Source: Amblyornis subalaris
Lineage: Eukaryota > Chordata > Aves > Passeriformes > Ptilonorhynchidae
NCBI GenBank assembly: GCA_018881555.1
Contig: JACAXG010000107.1
Coordinates: forward strand, 496,001 to 560,000
Length of the DNA: 64,000 bases
Direction of reading: 5' to 3'
Below the pieces are notes generated by a model. It had not been told where the DNA came from. It saw nothing but the letters and a program-made list of their open reading frames with translations, and made no database searches. Made by a program: the position numbers and the translations under genes. Every line of letters starts with the position of its first letter. The stretch's first letter is position 1. Below are positions 13,490 to 24,534 of the stretch, piece by piece.

Positions 13490-16400
13490 CTGAACAAGGA
13501 AAAATATTGTATTAAGTCAGTCCAACTGCCTCATTGCTTTGCTTTGTCTGGGGAATTTCAGCCTCCTCCTTCAAGTACAAGTTACTCTTTTGACAAATGA
13601 TTTAAATGTTTTGGCCTTTTAAACTGCCAAGGGCATGTTAAGAGGCCTCAGCAAAGAGAAGGACCGGATCTAAAGCTGGTCTTTTCAAAACTGATTCCAG
13701 CTGTCCTAGGCTGACACCTCTGGGTTTCTCTTCAAAAGCCCACAGTCTCCAGTGATTGCTGCAGGAATTAAGAGAGATAGGGATCATTTACAATGTCAAA
13801 TGGCTGAACTTGGTATTTCAAGCTGGGCATATGTGCAGTTTTTGAAAACACCTGCCCTAGTTTTAAGTTTGCTATGGGTGGTTTTAAATACATACTTCTT
13901 ACAGCCAAATTATTTCAGCCTCCTGCTGCTTCCAGCATCTGGTGGTTGAGGTTTCAAACTAAAAAATCCCCCAAATACTCAGCAACTATTCAATGTTATG
14001 TATCTCTAAGGATTGTTTTCCAAGACTCCTGATGCAATTGACCAATCCCTGAATCGTAAGAGCTGATTATTCTCATTAGTATGTTTGCTCTGGTAGCTAC
14101 ACACAATGGCAACATTTCTTTTGTTGAAAGGTAAAATCAGCAATACTGGGATCTGTAGGGAATGTTCTTGCTACTTTGAAAAGTGGCACCGAGAAAAGTA
14201 CATCCTACACATTTTAAAAAGGTAATCCTACAGCCCAGAAATACTAATTCAGAAACAGTTACAGCTGCACACAAGAGCAGACTTGGAAAAGTCCTCCATG
14301 GACTATATTTTAACAGGATGGCCTTAGGGATGGGAAATTTCAATTTGAAGCTCTTATCCAGCAATGGGACTTATGCAGTTCAGTCACCGCATCCCAACAG
14401 AGCCCTGCTGGGCTTGGACAGTCTGCACGGATCCAACTGGATCAGAACTTAAAAATTTCTATTCTCAGTTACGGAAGCTTTACAGATTGTACTATTTTTT
14501 ATGCAGTGAGAGATGTGCAGCCACAATCAGTAGGACATAAAACAGGAAGACAGTATAGAAGGGTTTTAGGTGCTATTTAAAGCATCTTGATCTACAGCCA
14601 GGCAGATCATGCTGGCAGTGAAATGTCACTGCTGGCAAGAATTGATACCTCGGTGGGATTGTTATCCTGAACTTGCAGGGGTTTCCTCCTTAGGGGAGAA
14701 CATCATTGGCTAAAGTCCAGAGCTGTCTGTTGGAAAGGAAAGGGACTGCTGAGCTGGTGGGCTGCTGGGATGAGCTCGTGCTGGTTGGAATCACATCAGT
14801 AGGAAGCTGCCTTCCCTAAGCAGAGTTCACCCTTTATTATTTTTCCCAGTCCAAAGAGTTATGGAGATGCCTTTTGAAATGAAGTATTTTGAATGTTGTA
14901 CCACCGGAAAATAAAGTTCAGGCAATGGAACTAAAACTCCTAACATGGGAGCCAACTTCTTGTAACATTACAAAGAATATCTGAGAAGGAAGCCTACCTT
15001 TCTTGGAAGAGATCTGCCCAAGGCCACAGCAGGTGTGGAGCAAAACAGCCCAATGTTTACTCCAGGAGTAGCAAACTGAGATTTCTCACTTGCCACCGCG
15101 ATGTCACAGCTTGCCACAAGCTGGCAGCCAGCTGCTGTAGCCAAGCCATTTACTTTGGCAATCACTGGCACTGGAAGTTTCTGGATTAAAGTCATAACCT
15201 GCATGCACAAAAGAAAGTGGTCAGTATGGAAATTTAGAAGACATGATCCTGTTTTGGAAGCCCTCAAAAGGACCTTCGTTTCCTTTTACCAAAAACCCCC
15301 AAAACTTGGCTCTTTTTTGATGAAAGGATGATGAAGAGCCCTTCAGCTTTCACACATGGGCTTTTACAGCATTCCTTAGAGATGGGCTTGGCAATGTGTT
15401 AGAGATCATTAGTACTGGAGGAAGTGGAACAAAAGGTTTCAGAGTACTTTCTGCTGTCACACTGAGCAGGAGTAGGGGCCAAATTCTAACACTGCCACAA
15501 TCAAAGTGGATTTTGCCATTCTCTCCAAAGGCTCCAGGATTCACTTTAACTTCCCCACCTCCNTGACCTGTGCCTTTAACAAGAACTTGGACAGATTTTT
15601 TTTTTCAGAGCTTACTTTCACATTGTCTACTTAANGTTTAAGCTGATCCTCAGCTATTAACCAGATGCGGGGAAAGAACATTTGATCCCAAGTGATTTGT
15701 AGGTGGTTATCCATTGATTTCTAGGAAAGACACTGCCCAAATTCTCAGCTGCAAAGGAACACTGGCTAAACTAAGGAACACACCATGACTGTGCCCACTG
15801 TTGGAGACAGGCACATTGGCATTCTAGCCCTTTTATTTACACGTAGACAAAACCAGGGAAAACATAATCTCACCAGGATCAGGCATTAAAATAGCAGAGC
15901 AGCAAAAATCAAGGAATCTGAAGGAATCTGAAGGAATCTGGAGAACAGTCTGTGCTTTAGCAAGCAGATGATCAATGCTGTTCCTCCTTAAACCAATGCT
16001 TCCTCTTAATCCCAGGCAAAAGCAGAGGCACTCAAGAACTGCTTACCTCTGCACATAATTCAAATACTTGGGAATGATGCTTCACATCATCTTCACTTGA
16101 CAGTTCCTTTAAATCATGGCCAGAACAAAANACAGGTCCTTCAGCTGTGAAGAATTTCAGGAAAAGTCAGTCTGAATTAATAAAGAAACCAAGGGTAGCA
16201 GCATATCAGAGTCCCACCTAAAGGGATGTCAATGTTCAAAAAGAAGTTTGGGGAGGGAGTTTTGAACAGAATTCCCAAGTATTGCCTTCTGGGTTTTGTC
16301 ACAATTTTAAATTGCTGTCATGCAACATTTAGGCACATTATCACTTTTCAAGACCTATTTTTAGTTCCATTCCACTTATGTCAGTTAGAAATAAGGCACT

Positions 16401-18660
16401 TCACACCTCTGAGCCCAGTTTTGTGCAAAGATGTTCAAAACAGCTCCTCAGTACAATGCAAGCTTCTCAGCTGGAGCAAGGCTGGAGTGCTCTGCTCTCA
16501 GACTGATAAATACAGTTAGTCCCTATTTATTGTACCCAGAATTAATTATTAACTTTTGCTAAATAAGCATCAATATTTTTCTGTCAGGGTGTTGAAGGTC
16601 ACAATGGAAAAAAAAGAAAAAAGGTTGTTCTGCTACACGAGAACCAGAGGGGTTTGTTGGGGTGTCTTTTCCTCCACTGCTAAAACTGTCATCTAGAGAA
16701 CCCCCAATAGCATGCCCAGGGTTTGGGCAGCAAAACAGGAGGTTTCTGTGACACTAACCTTTAGATTTGCCAAAATCAAACCACTCTTTACAGGTACATA
16801 ATCTTTACAACAATTTTCCTTTGTCATGACGATACCTGCCATTAGAATAAACCAACGTGATGCTTTTCAATCCTTGATAATTTCTCAGGTATTTGTATGG
16901 CTGTGACATTTCCAGCTACAACCATGCAGGCCAAAGCTATGGATTTGTTTCTTATGAATCAGATTTTTGTCTATCCAGGAATGACCACACAATTAATGTC
17001 AGTCAGCTCATGGGGTTGGCAATATATATCTGGAAATTAATTACATCTGCATTTCAGCCTCATTGAAGAATCTGCTGCAAAGTCTGTATTAAAGACCCAA
17101 AGCATTCCCTGAGAAATGTTTTATTTTCTTGAAATTTCTTCTTTTGCAATCTGTTCAGCAAGGGAATTGGAAATCAACAGGAACATGCGATTTCTAAAAA
17201 ATCCAAATGCAATTGTGCTCATGAACTCCCAGAGCACTGTACTCCCAAAGAAGAACCTAAAGTGTTTCACAGAATTTGTAAATGCTGTTTGAAATGCTGA
17301 GTATGTGTATTTAAACTCACCCCTGTGAAGACAGCTCCCTTCCACTCTCGTGTGTGTGCCCTAACACACAGTGTTTTCCCTTACGTATAGGAAACAGCAT
17401 CATCCTAAATTAATAAACCAATTTCTCTGAGATGTTTGGAAGGGGGGCAGAGGAAAGTTATCTTAAAATAGCAGAGGAAAAAAAGATGGCTTAAGTTTGG
17501 CTTAAGTTTCCTTTTCTTTAAGATCGCTACAGGTTAATACAGGTAAAAGGAAGGAAACTGTAACTGGCTCCAAGAAAAGGCTGTTTTACATCTGTGGGTT
17601 ATGGATGACTGTGGTATTGATGTTATGGTCTCTCCTTCCCTGGAGAGATTTAAATAAAACAGTTCTGACAAACCAGTGGCAACGATAATGAAGCTGATCC
17701 TGACTCAGAGCAGAGAAACAGAGCACTTAATTTACAAAAACCTTGTGAGGCTTGTTTTTTACTACAGTCTGTATCTGCCAACAGAGGCAACAATGTCATC
17801 CCAGCTCTGCCTGTTCCTGCACAAAANCCCTCTCTGGAAATGGTACTGCTTTACTTTGATAACTGTTAGAACTTTTGTTCTGTTTGGCTTTTATTCTGCT
17901 TAAAGTATTCTTTAGATACAGTCCTAAANCCAATTAACCCTAACCTGCCGATTGTTTTTACAAAAGGAAGCAGCTCACCGAGTGTAAACGCACTGCACAG
18001 CCCGACTGAATTACTGACGTTTTGAAATGTGTTTCTGTTTAGACATGTCGTCTAAAACCAAAAGCGTAACAAAACCCAAGTCAGTTGCTAATGCTGTGTT
18101 AGGAATGGGGACTTAAGTACGTGAGAGGAGAATCTCGGTCGAGATATAGGAACAGCGTGCCGGGGGTGTCTGACGAAAGCAACGAGCCGCAGGAGACCAC
18201 GGGAGCATTAGGGAAACACTCAGGTCCCTTCCCGCCCGTCTCCCGTGATTTCGAGCGAGGTTCGGGTTTAAACTCGGCGTTGCCCCGTGCGCGCCCCTTC
18301 CCCGCCCGGCCGGGTGACGCGGTACCCGCGATGACGATGACGCGGAGCTCCCGGCTCTTGATGTCGTGCAGCAGGTCCCGCCGCAGGCTCTGCAGCATGG
18401 GCAGCGACAGCGCGTTCCGCCGCCGCGGGTTGTTCAGGACGATGGTGCTGCAAAACACGGCGGGGTTACGGTCACCCAGCTCCCAACGCAGCCCCGTCCC
18501 GGCGGCTCGGTGCCCCCGGCGCCCCCGCTCACCGCACGCCCCCCGCCTGCCGCCGCTCCGTCAGCGGCTCCGCCGGCGGGGCCGGCCCGGCTCCCGCGGC
18601 CGCGGCGCTGCCGAAGGCGGCCGTGAGGGGCCTCCGCAGCCGGCACAGCCGGGCCGCCAT
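13160..18660 (-). CDS. ECHDC3: ECHDC3, enoyl-CoA hydratase domain-containing protein 3 (complete, 5 exons)
   Basis: Coding exons in transcript order are 18660-18533, 18447-18326, 16144-16047, 15198-14998 and 13489-13160. They total 879 nt, giving 292 residues plus TGA, close to the roughly 300 residues of the human protein as I recall it. Every junction is GT-AG and the phases join exactly (2, 1, 0, 0). The N-terminus ([16 protein letters not shown]) is Arg-rich without acidic residues, as in a mitochondrial presequence. The crotonase fold follows: [10 protein letters not shown], the oxyanion-hole loop [13 protein letters not shown], and [20 protein letters not shown]. The C-terminus is [14 protein letters not shown]. 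The two glutamates that catalyse hydration in classical crotonases are absent: Gln replaces the first (GCQL) and Gly the second (TPGV). Hydratase activity is therefore doubtful. The family is mitochondrial and linked to fatty-acid metabolism and insulin sensitivity. One N (13311) leaves one residue undetermined. Identification is firm. Confidence 0.95.
14998..15198 (-). CDS. ECHDC3: ECHDC3 coding exon 4
   Basis: This 201-nt, exactly 67-codon exon starts after tgcag|GTT and ends at AAG|GTAGGC. It encodes the core active-site region, [18 protein letters not shown] followed by [19 protein letters not shown]. The positions that carry Glu in enoyl-CoA hydratase 1 are Gln (GCQL) and Gly (TPGV) here. 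The exon is phase 0 at both ends, so skipping it would keep the frame but remove the active-site core. Confidence 0.95.
15911..15940. repeat. Tandem 10-mer, 3 copies
   Basis: AAGGAATCTG is repeated three times without mismatch, inside an ECHDC3 intron just downstream (in the transcript) of exon 3. It is a likely length-variable minisatellite seed. Confidence 0.9.
16047..16144 (-). CDS. ECHDC3: ECHDC3 coding exon 3
   Basis: The 98-nt exon lies between the acceptor ttcacag|CT and the donor GAG|GTAAGC. It encodes [18 protein letters not shown] and continues to the end VFELCAE. The segment [10 protein letters not shown] is the oxyanion-hole loop of the crotonase fold. The N at 16131 falls in the third position of a Val codon (GTN), so the protein is unaffected. 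Confidence 0.95.
18326..18447 (-). CDS. ECHDC3: ECHDC3 coding exon 2
   Basis: The acceptor is ttttgcag|C and the donor G|GTACCG. The 122-nt exon encodes [19 protein letters not shown] and onward to RVIVIA. NxPxxxNALS is the first conserved crotonase motif. The intron to exon 1 is only 85 bp (18448-18532), while the intron to exon 3 is about 2.2 kb. Confidence 0.95.
18533..18660 (-). CDS. ECHDC3: ECHDC3 coding exon 1
   Basis: The ATG is at 18660-18658, in GC-rich sequence. The exon encodes 42 residues plus two bases and ends at the donor CG|GTGAGC. It carries the predicted mitochondrial targeting peptide and an Ala/Pro-rich linker. This start is chosen because it opens an Arg-rich presequence, is the first ATG inside the CpG island, and its split Arg codon joins exon 2 to give [17 protein letters not shown], which fits the family. 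Confidence 0.9.
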
Positions 18661-18781
18661 CGCTGCGGGGTCGGGGCTGGACCGGGCATGGGCGGAGCGG
18701 ACCCGGCGGGCGGAGCTCCGCGGCAGCGGGACCGGGNAGCGCGGCCCGGGCCTGACCCCCGCCCGGCGCTGCTGCCGGGGC

Positions 18782-19400
18782 ACAGAATCACAGGCGCGAT
18801 TAGGTTGGGAAAGACCTCTGAGATCATCGAGTCCAACCTATGACCGAACACCGCCTTGTCAGCCAGACCATGGCACTGAGGGCCACGTCCAGGCTGCCCC
18901 TATACGATTCCAGGGACGGTGACTCCACCACCTCCTTGGGCAACCCGTTCTAATGTTCTAGCACCCTTTCTGTGAATTAATTCTTAGCAATGTCCAACCG
19001 AAGCCTCCCCTGGTGCTGTTTGAGGCCATGTCTTCTTGTCCTGTTGCTGGTTGCCTGGGAGCAGAGCCCGACCCCCACCTGGCTACATCCTCCTGTCATG
19101 GATTTGTAGAGAGCAATAATGTACCCCAGAGCCTCCTTTTCTCCAGGCTGAGCCCCCAAACTCACTCAGCTGCTCTTCATCAGACTTGTGCTCCAGACCC
19201 TTCCCCAGCTCTGTTCTCTTCTATGGGCCTGTTCCAGCCCCTCAATGTCCTTCCAGAACTGATGGGCCAAGAACTGGACACAGCACTCGAGGTGTGGCCT
19301 CAGCAGTGCCCGGTACAGGGGAAGAATCACTTCCCTGGTCCTGCTGGACAGACTGTTTCTGATAGAGACCATCTGCGCAGAGCTTCCCTCAGTCCTGCTC
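18782..19400 (-). mobile_element. CR1 copy in reverse orientation, abutting the ECHDC3 promoter
   Basis: On the minus strand the element ends at 18782 with CCTGTGATTCTGTG, the CR1-type 3' end, preceded by the GGTTGGACTCGATGATCTCA segment. Further up, the minus strand still encodes the end of the CR1 reverse transcriptase ([20 protein letters not shown]), then meets frame breaks. The element is 5'-truncated near 19.4 kb. Its 3' end lies 121 bp upstream of the ECHDC3 ATG. Confidence 0.92.
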
Positions 19401-19919
19401 TCAGACCTGATTTTCCCAAGAGCTGCTGGTGCCTCCTGCACTGGAAGGCCTGGGCAGGCAGTGGTATCATTAATGAGTACCTCGGAGTGTTGGAGAGTAC
19501 TCGAAAATGTTGACTTTTGCAATAATTTCTTCAGATTCCACTTAGCATTTGCATCTGTGGCCATGGGATGGAGATTAGGGCTGTGCTGAGCNAACTTGTC
19601 AGTGGCACTGGGGTGGGATGTATCATGACATAGAGGACAGCAGTGCCATGCAGAGAGAACGACATTGCTTTGAGGCTGAGACTAACTGCATGAGTTGAAA
19701 TTCAGTTCTGCAGGGCTACTTGGGAACTAATAAGATCATAATTTATTCACTGGGAGCTCATAATCTAGAAATTGTCATGAAAAAGACCTTGTGTGTTCTA
19801 ATTGGTTCTACAGAATCAGTCTGTAGTCCATATGAGGCATTCAAGAAGAAAAAAAAAGACAAATGTGATTTTAAGAGGTGATTTGGTGATTTTAAACTTC
19901 AAATGTGAATTTAAAATTC

Positions 19920-20345
19920 AGAGTATTTTAGGGACATACAGGTACATTCACAGCTCGTCTTGATTATTGCTTATGCTTCTGGTCACCCGTGTTCCAGAAG
20001 TCAAGCTAAAAGAGGGACACTGAGAATAGAAGCAGTAGAGAGCAGAGACTCTTACAAAGAGTAAGGGGACGTTGTTCCTTAGTCCAGCAAAAAGGATTTA
20101 TGGCTGCTGTCTCAAGGACAGGCATTTTGCAGTTTGAGAAGGTGGAATGCTATGGAAGATGAAGAACTATGTGGGTACCGTAGCAAACAGGTATACACTG
20201 AGCATTAACATATTGGATGTTAATGTTAATAATAATTGTTAATAATAATTGTTAATAATAACAGAAATGAAGGGCCAAAGACACTGTCTTTAGAGGAGTG
20301 AGGCTGTGGAACAGCCCTGCCAGAGAAGCCATATGGATAAAACCT
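19920..20345 (+). repeat. Possible old CR1/L3-like relic with internal TTAATAATAA repeat
   Basis: Segments such as ATGCTTCTGGTCACCCGTGT and GAGGCTGTGGAACAGCCCTG follow CR1-like order but are very diverged. At 20217-20263 a TTAATAATAA-type short repeat is embedded. Family assignment is tentative. Confidence 0.4.
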
Positions 20346-22474
20346 GGTTTGGTTTGTTTTTTTTTTTTTCAGTGGGAGTTCAGGAGGCTTCTAAAAGGGG
20401 TCATATAACCTAGGTCCCTGCCTAGGTTACCAGAGGGATGGATCTGGGAAAGTGGGTCCTTCTCCATTGGTGTTTCTGCTGAGCCCTGAGGCTCTCCTTT
20501 GCCAGTTACTGGTACAATGCACAGTAAGTCTTTCTAGTTTGAGAGATGCACAACTCTCCGCAGACCCCAGTTACTTGGAATAGCTCCTCCAGAAAATGTC
20601 ACTTTCCAATATAACCACTCACATTTCTTCCATTCTTCTGTTCTCTGTTTCCTCACAAGAGCGATGACCTCTCTCTCTGCACACCTGGCTCAGGCAGTCT
20701 CCTGGGAAGGAAGCAGCTGGTGAACAATTTCATCTGCCAGGAGATGCTGACAGGCCCAAAGACCAAGATCCACAAGATACAGGTACCCTAAAATGAAATA
20801 GATATATGTCCAGCATATGTTCCTTGTAAATGTAAATCTGTGCTCCTGCTTCCTGATCTCCCTGTTCTTGTGAGTTGTTGCAAAGTACTTGTAGGTTCCC
20901 AGATGTGTCTCCAGTTTTTGTCAGTGTCTGTTGAACCCCTGCAGCTTTTTTGACTGTAGTGGCAATCGAGGCTTCTCACTTGTGAGCATCAGCCTCATAA
21001 AAGAACCACTTGAATTTTGTGTTTAATATATTTACTTACACAGACAGTAACAGCTTAGTGTGGGGATGCACTTTCTGCTTACTGATTTTATATTGCCTAA
21101 CACGATGACCCCTCAGATGACNGGGCTTTGTGGCTCTACTGTAAGAGCAACAGTGGGTTTATGTATTTCAGTGTTGAAGGACACTGACAGCCCTGAGAGC
21201 TAATTCTGCTCTGGGCTTTCCCCACCTGACCATTTTCATTTTCTCATGGATGTTTGTACCTCATGGTCAATTCACTGAAAAGTTCTTCCAAAATTTACTT
21301 TTAATATGCAGAAGGAATCTGTAGCAAAAAAAAAATGTAAAATTTCCATTTAGAAGCAAATGAGATCATCTTATATAGACCTCATCAGTTTTCAAATTCC
21401 CTGCTTGGTGTGGCAAAGGCCAGCACACTGAGAACATAACGTGTGTGCTTGCTCTGGGAGGAGTTCCCAATCCCCTGAAATTCCAACCACTGACCTCTTT
21501 CAAACTTGTGAATACAACCTGATTATTTTTCTTCCAATTCCTTCTCTTTCTCCATCTGCTTGTCCTTTTTCTGTCCATCTCCAAGGAAAGAATTTTTTTG
21601 TGGTCTTCTCCAAAAAGCTTATTTTTTATACAGTGTTTCCAGCTCAGTGGAAATTCGGTTCTTTTTAACTCTGATTGACAACCTCATGTTTCCTTTCACA
21701 CCCACCCCCATTACAGATTGTTTTTTGGCTGCAGCTTTCCCAATGCACTTAGCAGACCTGCTACTGCCTTCTCTGAGAAAGTACTGAAAAAACTTTCCAA
21801 TTTCAGGCAGATTTCCTTTTTATAGCATTTGCCAGCAGCATTGTGGTTATGGCTGAGCTCACACTTTCAACTGGAGACAGCCAGGAGCCAGGATTGCAAG
21901 TACCAGACAGGGCTTTTCTAACCTTTAGCTGTATTGATCCTTCACACAAAATAAAAAGGGAGACGACGAAGAACATGATGCAACTTCATCCTTAGATCAT
22001 TAGAGAAACTTTCAGGGTATCACACTGTGCAGGAAAGGATGTTTTGGGATTCAAGTGTGCTCAGCTGCTGTAAAGCCCTCTGTGGTCTCCATTGTACTGT
22101 TGCTAGATAGCATGCATGGACAATAAAGATACAGGATCCCTTTCCTTGTGAAGCACAGGTATTTATGTGGGTCTTTATTTCCTTGGCTTTCAGGGAGCCC
22201 AGATGGGATATGCATCTTGCAGGAGCACCTCCTGCTATAAACAGCAGCTCATCCCAGGGCAAAGGCAAACCTTGTTGGGATGCAGCTGAAATGTAAAACA
22301 CATCCACATACACGTATGTAAATGAGTACATATATCCAGAAAGACATTTCTACCTATTAATTGGAATGCCATGATGAAAAATTGGGACTATTTTATGGAA
22401 CACGAGGCAGACATATCCCTAGCTGAGTTTCATGCAAATTATCTCTTGTCAAACGTTGGCATTCCCAGAGGATC

Positions 22475-22565
22475 TTGTGACCTGATTTTCAACACCGCTG
22501 AAGGCATTTAAATCCCACTGGGAGCCAGAGGGGTTTGGCACCTTCAGAACTCCAGAACTGCTTAA
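22475..22565 (+). repeat. Possible ancient amniote repeat tail
   Basis: ACCTGATTTTCAACACCGCT followed by AAATCCCACTGGGAGCCAG and a GGCACCTTCAG end resembles the decayed 3' part of an amniote-wide L3/CR1-like repeat. Based on motif order only. Confidence 0.4.
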
Positions 22566-23955
22566 TTCTGGTCAGGTGTGTAGTAGTTCCAGGATAACAG
22601 GGAGAGCCGGGCCCTGTTCTTGCATACAGGCCAAGGAAAATCATTTATTTTCCTGCTTTGTGAATTCTATTAGCAAAGAGGTAGACTAGTGCATCACGAT
22701 TCCTCTGATGTGGAACCCTCCAGGACTGACTAAAGGAAATATGAAAACAGATTTCACATTTTTGTTCCATTTAGCCAGGACTCTGAGCTGAGTCCCAGCA
22801 CCACAGATTGGGTGCTGTCCGTGTAACATTTTTTCTGTGTCCTTAGACAATTTATATTTTCTATATGGGTATTAAGATAGAAATAGCACAGAAACTTCAG
22901 GACAATACTTAATTGTGCTGGGATTTTCTAAGGACATGAAGCCTCTTCACTGTTAACACCTGGAATTCACATGACTTTGCTACCAAACTTCCTTTGAGTC
23001 CTGGCTTTGGGTTTTTTTCTTTAAAAAGTCAGAGAAAAGTAAGTCGTATATCAGCCTTCTCTTTAGAGAGGCTCTAATTACTTGAAGTAGTAATTAAAAA
23101 TCAGTTACAGGAGACTATCAGAAATTTTAGTGTGTACTCTAAGAGAAAGTTTTTGGGGTTTTTTTATTTTTTTTTAATTTTTTTTTGGGTTATGATTATT
23201 CTGCTATAAGAGAGAATTTTAATCCAGTTTTGACTTCGTGACTGCTATTGAGAATTTGCAGCAACCTGTGAACCAGGCTAAACACCTGCTAGTCAGGCCC
23301 AGATCAGGTCCTTACCTGGCAGTTCTGCTGCCTCCTACCTTTACATTAAGCATTCCTTCAGCAAACAATCCAGTGTCCTGTTTGCTCTTGACATTAACCA
23401 TGAAGCTCCCAGTGTCACTTCTGCTGCAGTTTTTTGCAGTTACCGCTCAGAGCTGTTTTCCATCACTGTGTGGCAGCACTGCTCCGTGTAATGGGCACTG
23501 CTTATTTTCCCTTCCGCTTGAGAACCAGGTGAACGACCAAAGCCCTTTTATCACTACACCCATCCCTGCTCCTCTTTATTTGTTGTCTCTCTTATCCTCC
23601 TCGCACTCATCTTTTATCCTGCATTGTCCTCACTTTTAAAATGATTTATATTTCTCTGGTGTTAACATTAGATTTTTTGCATCTGCCTACCAATTGTGAG
23701 ATTCTTAAGATGTGAACAATGACCAGAATTATAAAATATATGTGAGGCTATAACAGGCTTGGAAAAAAAGGTGGTATTCATTCCTGCCCTCAGAGGATCT
23801 AACCTTAGGTTCCCAAACTAGATGCTTAATCCTGCAAGGCTCCCTACACAATCAGTGGAGACGTTCTCTCCCCTGCAGGGCTGGTCAGTGTCTAAATTAA
23901 CTGCCTGCTCCCAGCACCTCTCCTGGCTCCTCCTGCTCTCCACTGATTGTACCAG

Positions 23956-24534
23956 TGTCGGGCTTTAACCCCAGCTGGCAGCTCAGCCCTGCACAGCCAC
24001 TCACTCACTTCCCCCAACAGGATCAGGGAGAGTTGGAAGAGTAAGTGAGGAAACTCATGGGTTGACATAAAGACAATTCAATGGACAAAACAAAAACAGT
24101 GCACACAAGCAAAGCCAAACAAGGAGTTAATTCACTGCTTCCCAAGGACAGGCAGGTGTTCAGCCATCCCCAGAACCGCAGGGATCCATAAAACTTAACA
24201 GTGGAAGACAAATGCCATCACTCCAAATGTCCCCCCTTTCCTTCTTCCTCCAGATTTATATGCCTGGCATAACCCCATATGGTCTGGGATATCCCTGGGG
24301 TCAGTTGGGGTCAGCTGTCCCTGTGGTGTCCCCTCCCAACTCCTTGTGCATCCCCAGCCTCCTCCCTGGTGGGGTGGGGTGAGGAGCACAAAAGGCCTTG
24401 ACTGTGTGTAAGCACTGCCCAGCAATAACAAAAACATTCGTGATCTATCTGCACTGATTCCAACAGAAATCCAAAACAGCCCCATACAGGGTATTGTGAA
24501 GAAAACCAACTCCGTCTCAGCCCAAATCATCACA
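23956..24534 (-). mobile_element. Solo LTR of an avian ERVL-type endogenous retrovirus
   Basis: This 579-bp block starts with TG (TGTCGGGCTTTAACCCCAGC) and ends with CA (AAATCATCACA), the TG...CA rule for LTRs. In the middle are the long G/C-rich and A-rich segments typical of this repeated avian LTR, for example GGCCTTGACTGTGTGTAAGC. Orientation is minus because the family's 5' end corresponds to the right edge. No flanking gag or pol is seen, so it is a solo LTR. A perfect target-site duplication was not found. Confidence 0.75.

Larger units (their letters stand above)
13490..18325 (-). other. ECHDC3: Introns of ECHDC3 (between exons 5 and 2)
   Basis: Three introns lie here: 13490-14997, 15199-16046 and 16145-18325. 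They contain no other convincing exon. The only repeat noted is three perfect copies of a 10-mer at 15911-15940. The rest appears to be unique, AT-leaning intron sequence. Confidence 0.7.
18270..18781 (-). promoter_or_regulatory. ECHDC3: ECHDC3 CpG-island promoter and first exon region
   Basis: Base composition changes sharply to a CpG-dense block covering exon 2, the 85-bp intron, exon 1 and about 120 bp upstream of the ATG. GC-box-like GGCGGAGC motifs lie near 18690 and 18710. No TATA box is seen. The island ends abruptly at 18782, where a CR1 retroposon begins, so the core promoter and 5' UTR must fit in about 120 bp or use CR1 sequence. Confidence 0.75.
19401..23955. other. Intergenic between the divergent genes, left part
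   Basis: No gene was recognised. There is a T-rich simple stretch near 23,155-23,190, and relics are listed separately near 20.0 and 22.5 kb. Confidence 0.5.

Noticed and set aside
18121..18843. 240-codon plus-strand open frame over the ECHDC3 promoter
   Set aside because: It is antisense to ECHDC3 exons 1 and 2, in CpG-dense DNA where stops are rare.
19166..19564. 132-codon minus-strand open frame
   Set aside because: It is the CR1 reverse-transcriptase remnant, not a host gene.
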